Positions 63,669 through 64,000 of a stretch of DNA of 64,000 nucleotides are shown here, in pieces. Below the pieces are notes generated by a model. The model made no database searches, was not told the DNA's origin, and saw nothing but the letters and a program-made list of their open reading frames with translations. The translations under genes were made by a program, and so were the position numbers. Position 1 is the stretch's first letter; each line of letters begins with the position of its first letter. The stretch covers positions 124,001 to 188,000 of the forward strand of contig NZ_JAPDDS010000010.1 of NCBI RefSeq assembly GCF_025950085.1, given 5' to 3'. The DNA comes from Luteolibacter flavescens. Its GTDB lineage: Bacteria; Verrucomicrobiota; Verrucomicrobiia; Verrucomicrobiales; Akkermansiaceae.

Positions 63669-64000
63669 ATGCGCACGCACCATTGCAACGAACTCCGCTC
63701 CTCACACATCGGTGAAACCGCCACCTTGATCGGCTGGGTCAATACCGTGCGAGATCAGGGCGGTGTGATCTTCGTGGACCTGCGCGACCGCGAGGGCGTC
63801 ACGCAGTGCGTCTTCCGCCCGGAGGAGAGCCCGGAGGCGGCCGAGGCGAGCCACAAGCTCCGCGGCGAGGACGTGGTCCAAGTCATCGGCAAGGTGGCGA
63901 AGCGCCTCGAGGGCACCGTCAATGACAAGCTCGGCACCGGCGAGATCGAGATCGTGGCCACCCAGTTGATCGTGGTGAACAAGGCCGACGTGCTCCCCTT
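63669..64000 (+). CDS. aspS: Aspartyl-tRNA synthetase, 3' partial at window edge
   Basis: The first 110 codons of a class II synthetase. The N terminus (MRTHHCNELRSSHIGETATL, then GWVNTVRDQGGVIFVDLRDREG and TQCVF) is the OB-fold anticodon-binding domain typical of bacterial AspRS/AspRS-AsnRS. The start ATG at 63669 lies 16 bp after the right inverted repeat. The rest continues past the window edge, so discriminating or non-discriminating type cannot be told. Confidence 0.92.
   Translation, partial: MRTHHCNELRSSHIGETATLIGWVNTVRDQGGVIFVDLRDREGVTQCVFRPEESPEAAEASHKLRGEDVVQVIGKVAKRLEGTVNDKLGTGEIEIVATQLIVVNKADVLP

Overview
The window is high-GC, densely coded bacterial DNA that looks chromosomal, from a member of the Verrucomicrobiota, most likely a Luteolibacter- or Haloferula-like Verrucomicrobiaceae. 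The basis is gene content: a paired Planctomycete/Verrucomicrobia-type secreted cytochrome (DUF1592 family) and DUF1552 protein, PEP-CTERM sorting, large DUF4175-like membrane proteins next to prenyltransferase-repeat proteins, a GxxExxY protein, and weak Shine-Dalgarno sequences. The genus is an inference. About fifty protein genes are supported. I found no rRNA, tRNA, CRISPR array, transposase or integrase.

Layout. 0-9.8 kb: the end of an M16 peptidase, glutamate synthase large subunit (gltB), elongation factor P, IF-1 and ftsY. 9.8-15.8 kb: a small lipoprotein candidate, a ketosynthase with no ordinary start codon, an unusual L,D-transpeptidase/HAD-phosphatase fusion, a small HTH protein with a long AT-rich leader, hflX and a one-TM protein. 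16-19.7 kb: the DUF1592/DUF1552 pair. 19.7-20.3 kb: a tandem array of a 164-bp palindrome-rich repeat. 20.3-23.8 kb: a three-gene minus-strand operon (permuted ATP-grasp, alpha-E, transglutaminase). 23.7-25.1 kb: a small accessory patch bounded by a 143-bp duplication of the start of that operon. 25.1-27.1 kb: folE2, rpsR, rpmG and a DksA/TraR-like gene, all minus. 27.3-34.9 kb: an FHA protein, then a minus-strand cassette of VWA membrane protein, DUF4175-like coiled-coil protein and prenyltransferase-repeat protein. 35.1-44 kb: an orphan gene, an AraC regulator, a PEP-CTERM protein, a large secreted glycoside-hydrolase-like protein and an FtsX-family permease. 44-45.2 kb: a host-attachment-like protein and a metallo-beta-lactamase-fold hydrolase. 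45.4-53.9 kb: a six-gene plus-strand operon related to the 28-35 kb cassette. 53.9-60 kb: a rhodanese-YceI fusion, a two-component system whose sensor has a LamG-like ectodomain, and a GH78-like enzyme. 60-64 kb: a LysM lipoprotein, recF, hisS, a GxxExxY gene and the start of aspS.

How the parts work together. Housekeeping genes (gltB, efp, infA, ftsY, hflX, folE2, rpsR, rpmG, recF, hisS, aspS) form the backbone. Between them lie envelope and secreted-protein modules. Two of these are related: each encodes a large N-terminal-TM coiled-coil protein and a secreted alpha/alpha-barrel (prenyltransferase/squalene-cyclase repeat) protein, suggesting one envelope-linked system present twice with different partners. 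The second copy adds three tandem secreted paralogues of about 450-520 residues and is stitched together by ATGA stop/start overlaps.

Most notable signals: a GxxExxY gene enclosed by a perfect 28-bp inverted repeat between hisS and aspS (a possible non-autonomous mobile cassette); the coupled six-gene operon and its paralogue; the L,D-transpeptidase/HAD fusion; the ketosynthase with intact catalytic residues but no ATG/GTG/TTG near its conserved N terminus; and the 143-bp duplication around a DUF6714-like gene.
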